Part shown: positions 32,807 through 34,315 of the stretch, piece by piece
Position numbering within the stretch: position 1 is the stretch's first letter
How the letters are laid out: each line of letters opens with the position of its first letter
Assembly (NCBI GenBank): GCA_026707935.1
Contig: JAPOVX010000263.1
Coordinates: forward strand, 1 to 34,315
Direction of reading: 5' to 3'
Source of the DNA: Paracoccaceae bacterium
Lineage (GTDB): Bacteria > Pseudomonadota > Alphaproteobacteria > Rhodobacterales > Rhodobacteraceae
Length of the DNA stretch: 34,315 nucleotides
The notes under the pieces: model-generated
Told to the model about the DNA's origin: nothing
Seen by the model: the letters and a program-made list of their open reading frames with translations, nothing else
Databases searched by the model: none
Position numbers and translations under genes: made by a program

Positions 32807-33709
32807 GTGGCCAAAACCAGCTCCAGAATCACGTTCCTGGGATTTGGCGAAGCCGCGCAGGCATTCGCCAAGGGGTTGCGCCGGGAAGGCGGCCCCCACG
32901 TCATGCGGGCCTTCGACATCAAGACCGACGGCCCCCAGGCCCGGGCAAAACGCGGCGACTACGCCGAATGCGATGTCATCGGAGAGGCAACGTCCGCCGA
33001 CGCCTGCAGGGATGCCTGCCTGATTTTTTCACTCGTCACGGCCGAACAGGCGGAGGCCGCGGCCGCGGAAGCGGCGCGGGCGAACCTCGGCGGCGCCCTG
33101 TTTCTCGACTGCAACAGCTGCGCCCCCGGTACGAAACGCCGCGCTGCCGCGATGATCTCGGCGGCGAGCGGCCGCTATGTCGACGTTGCCATCATGACGC
33201 CCGTGCACCCCCGGCTACACAGATCGCATTGTCTCCTGGCGGGAGCGGAGGCGCAGGCCGCACTGGAAGCGACGCGTGCGCTCGGGATGGAGACGGAGAT
33301 CGCCGGAGTTGACGTCGGAGCCGCATCCGTGCGCAAGATGGTCAGGTCTGTCATGATCAAGGGACTCGAGGCACTGACCCTCGAGTGTTTCCTGGCAGGC
33401 CGCAAGGCAGGAATCGATGCCGATGTTCTCGCATCGCTGGAAGCCACTTTCCCCGGTTTCGATTGGCAGCGCCGGGTGCCTTACATGCTCGAGCGCGCGC
33501 TCACCCACGGGACACGCAGGGCAACCGAAATGCAGGAAGTGGTGCAGGCGCTGCGCGAATTGGGGATCGCCCCCCACATGGCGGAAGCAACATGCGCGCG
33601 CCAGCGAGAGGCCGGCTCGCTGGGTCTCGATGCCGGCGACCTTGGGGCGCACGACATTTCCGCGATAACCGACGCCATTCTGACCGGCCTGGCCAGTGAA
33701 GAGACATGA
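32807..33709 (+). CDS. NAD(P)-dependent oxidoreductase, beta-hydroxyacid dehydrogenase type with DUF1932
   Basis: A 300-residue protein. The N-terminal Rossmann domain has ITFLGFGEAAQAFAKGL (GxGxxA-type dinucleotide motif) and LFLDCNSCAPGTKRRAAAMI. VDVAIMTPVHPRLHRSHCLL marks the 6-phosphogluconate dehydrogenase-like branch. The C-terminal helical domain, from about residue 190, is the DUF1932 type (KMVRSVMIKGLEALTLECFL). It should oxidise a hydroxy acid or reduce the keto form with NAD(P). It lies just before ligA in the same direction, so a role in the protocatechuate pathway is likely but the step is unknown; it is not LigC, which is a GFO/IDH/MocA protein. The start is GTG at 32807 with a strong RBS (AAAGGAG). 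Confidence 0.82.
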   Translation: MAKTSSRITFLGFGEAAQAFAKGLRREGGPHVMRAFDIKTDGPQARAKRGDYAECDVIGEATSADACRDACLIFSLVTAEQAEAAAAEAARANLGGALFLDCNSCAPGTKRRAAAMISAASGRYVDVAIMTPVHPRLHRSHCLLAGAEAQAALEATRALGMETEIAGVDVGAASVRKMVRSVMIKGLEALTLECFLAGRKAGIDADVLASLEATFPGFDWQRRVPYMLERALTHGTRRATEMQEVVQALRELGIAPHMAEATCARQREAGSLGLDAGDLGAHDISAITDAILTGLASEET

Positions 33710-33730
33710 TCGAAAAGGAGAAGAGTGCTC

Positions 33731-34135
33731 ATGGGCTTGAAAAAGGACTACGAGGACATTCCCGGCACGTTCGTCTTCGACGCCGACCGGGGACGCCAGG
33801 GGTACCACCTCAATCAATTCTGCATCTCGTTGCGGCGTCAGGAGAATCGCGACGCTTTCAATGCGGACGAAGAGGCCTACATGGACGGCTATCCCATGAC
33901 ACCGGAGCAGCGCCAGGCAGTTCGTGATCGCGACTGGAACCAGATGCTCGCGCTAGGGGGGAACATCTACTACACCAGCAAGCTTGCCGCCAATGACGGG
34001 ATCAACTTTCAACAGTTGGCCGGCATCATGACCGGCATGGGGAACGAAGCCTATCGCAAGATGATGGTCGAAGGAGGACGCCCTCCCGAAGGCAACCGTT
34101 ATCAACACGAATGGGATGAAAAGGGAGAGAACTGA
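33731..34135 (+). CDS. ligA: Protocatechuate 4,5-dioxygenase alpha subunit (LigA)
   Basis: A 134-residue helical protein matching LigA: YEDIPGTFVFDADRGRQGYH, LNQFCISLRRQENRDAFNAD, MTPEQRQAVRDRDWNQML, LGGNIYYTSKLAANDGINF and QLAGIMTGMGNEAYRKMM. The small alpha subunit caps the active site of the iron(II) extradiol dioxygenase and helps orient protocatechuate. The ATG at 33731 has AAGGAG at 33715-33720; GTG 33725 is too close. The stop overlaps the ligB start by one base. Together LigAB cleaves the ring between carbons 4 and 5. Confidence 0.92.
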   Translation: MGLKKDYEDIPGTFVFDADRGRQGYHLNQFCISLRRQENRDAFNADEEAYMDGYPMTPEQRQAVRDRDWNQMLALGGNIYYTSKLAANDGINFQQLAGIMTGMGNEAYRKMMVEGGRPPEGNRYQHEWDEKGEN

Positions 34136-34315
34136 TGGCCCGCATCACTGCAGGTATGGGTTGTTCGCACGTGCCTGCGATTGGTGTCGCAATGGATACC
34201 GGGAACACCGGGGCGCCGTACTGGAAACCATGTTTCGCCGGGTTCAGGAAGTCGCGTGAATGGATGAAACAGGCCAACGCGGACGTCATCCTCCTGGTCT
34301 ACAATGACCACTGCA
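34135..34315 (+). CDS. ligB: Protocatechuate 4,5-dioxygenase beta subunit (LigB), 3' truncated by the window
   Basis: The reading begins at ATG 34135, sharing a base with the ligA stop (TGATG). It gives MARITAGMGCSHVPAIGVAM, then GAPYWKPCFAGFRKSREWMK and ADVILLVYNDHC before the window ends. This is the N terminus of class III extradiol dioxygenase LigB: the first iron-ligand histidine is in CSHVPA (H12) and a second is expected at YNDH. Only about 60 of roughly 300 residues are visible. It is the catalytic subunit of the complex with LigA. Confidence 0.9.
   Translation, partial: MARITAGMGCSHVPAIGVAMDTGNTGAPYWKPCFAGFRKSREWMKQANADVILLVYNDHC

Overview
The window is GC-rich (roughly 60%) bacterial DNA. 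The protein families point to an alphaproteobacterium, probably marine or host-associated: heterotetrameric sarcosine oxidase, two TRAP dicarboxylate-type transporters, an alphaproteobacterial-style PstS and PhoR, a BKACE (DUF849) enzyme and a protocatechuate 4,5-cleavage cluster. The taxonomic placement is inference. No rRNA, tRNA, CRISPR array or intact insertion sequence was recognised.

Layout. (1) 1-1580: the 3' end of a Na/Pi cotransporter with a PhoU-like tail, then two decayed genes back to back (a CBS-domain protein and a DruA/DUF4338-like protein). (2) 1581-7867: a GlxA/GATR-type AraC regulator divergent from soxBDAG, which encodes tetrameric sarcosine oxidase with an unusual delta subunit lacking the zinc cysteines. 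(3) 7888-12370: a class III aminotransferase, a lone AAA ATPase, and a pstS gene broken by one frameshift but still carrying a good PHO box upstream. (4) 12717-19332: a minus-strand operon of a ThDP (thiamine diphosphate, TPP) enzyme, TRAP dctP-dctQ-dctM and a leaderless NMT1/THI5-like periplasmic-binding-fold protein, divergent from an IclR regulator. A perfect 12-bp stem-loop lies at the start of dctQ. (5) 19443-20581: a phoR histidine-kinase pseudogene with three frameshifts and its phospho-acceptor His replaced by Leu. (6) 20700-26031: a YciI protein, a second TRAP transporter (dctPQM) and an NCS2 purine/pyrimidine-type permease with an extra C-terminal domain resembling a degenerate anti-sigma/HATPase module. 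(7) 26764-34315: a protocatechuate/gallate meta-cleavage cluster. A minus-strand run galB-ligK(galC)-galD(ligU)-ligI, then a BKACE gene, is divergent from a LysR regulator with two tandem HTH domains, a DUF1932 oxidoreductase, ligA and the start of ligB.

How the genes work together. LigAB opens the protocatechuate ring. A dehydrogenase (ligC, not seen in the window) would give 2-pyrone-4,6-dicarboxylate, LigI hydrolyses it, GalD tautomerises 4-oxalomesaconate, GalB hydrates it, and LigK/GalC cleaves the product to pyruvate and oxaloacetate. SoxBDAG demethylates sarcosine to glycine and passes the one-carbon unit to tetrahydrofolate. The two TRAP systems probably import organic acids, but their substrates cannot be read from sequence.

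A theme of the window is gene decay: CBS, DruA-like, pstS and phoR are all broken, and two more stretches look like eroded genes. Both pstS and phoR belong to the phosphate regulon, which suggests that high-affinity phosphate uptake and its control are being lost here while Na/Pi cotransport remains. Assembly error is a competing explanation for the single pstS frameshift but not for phoR.
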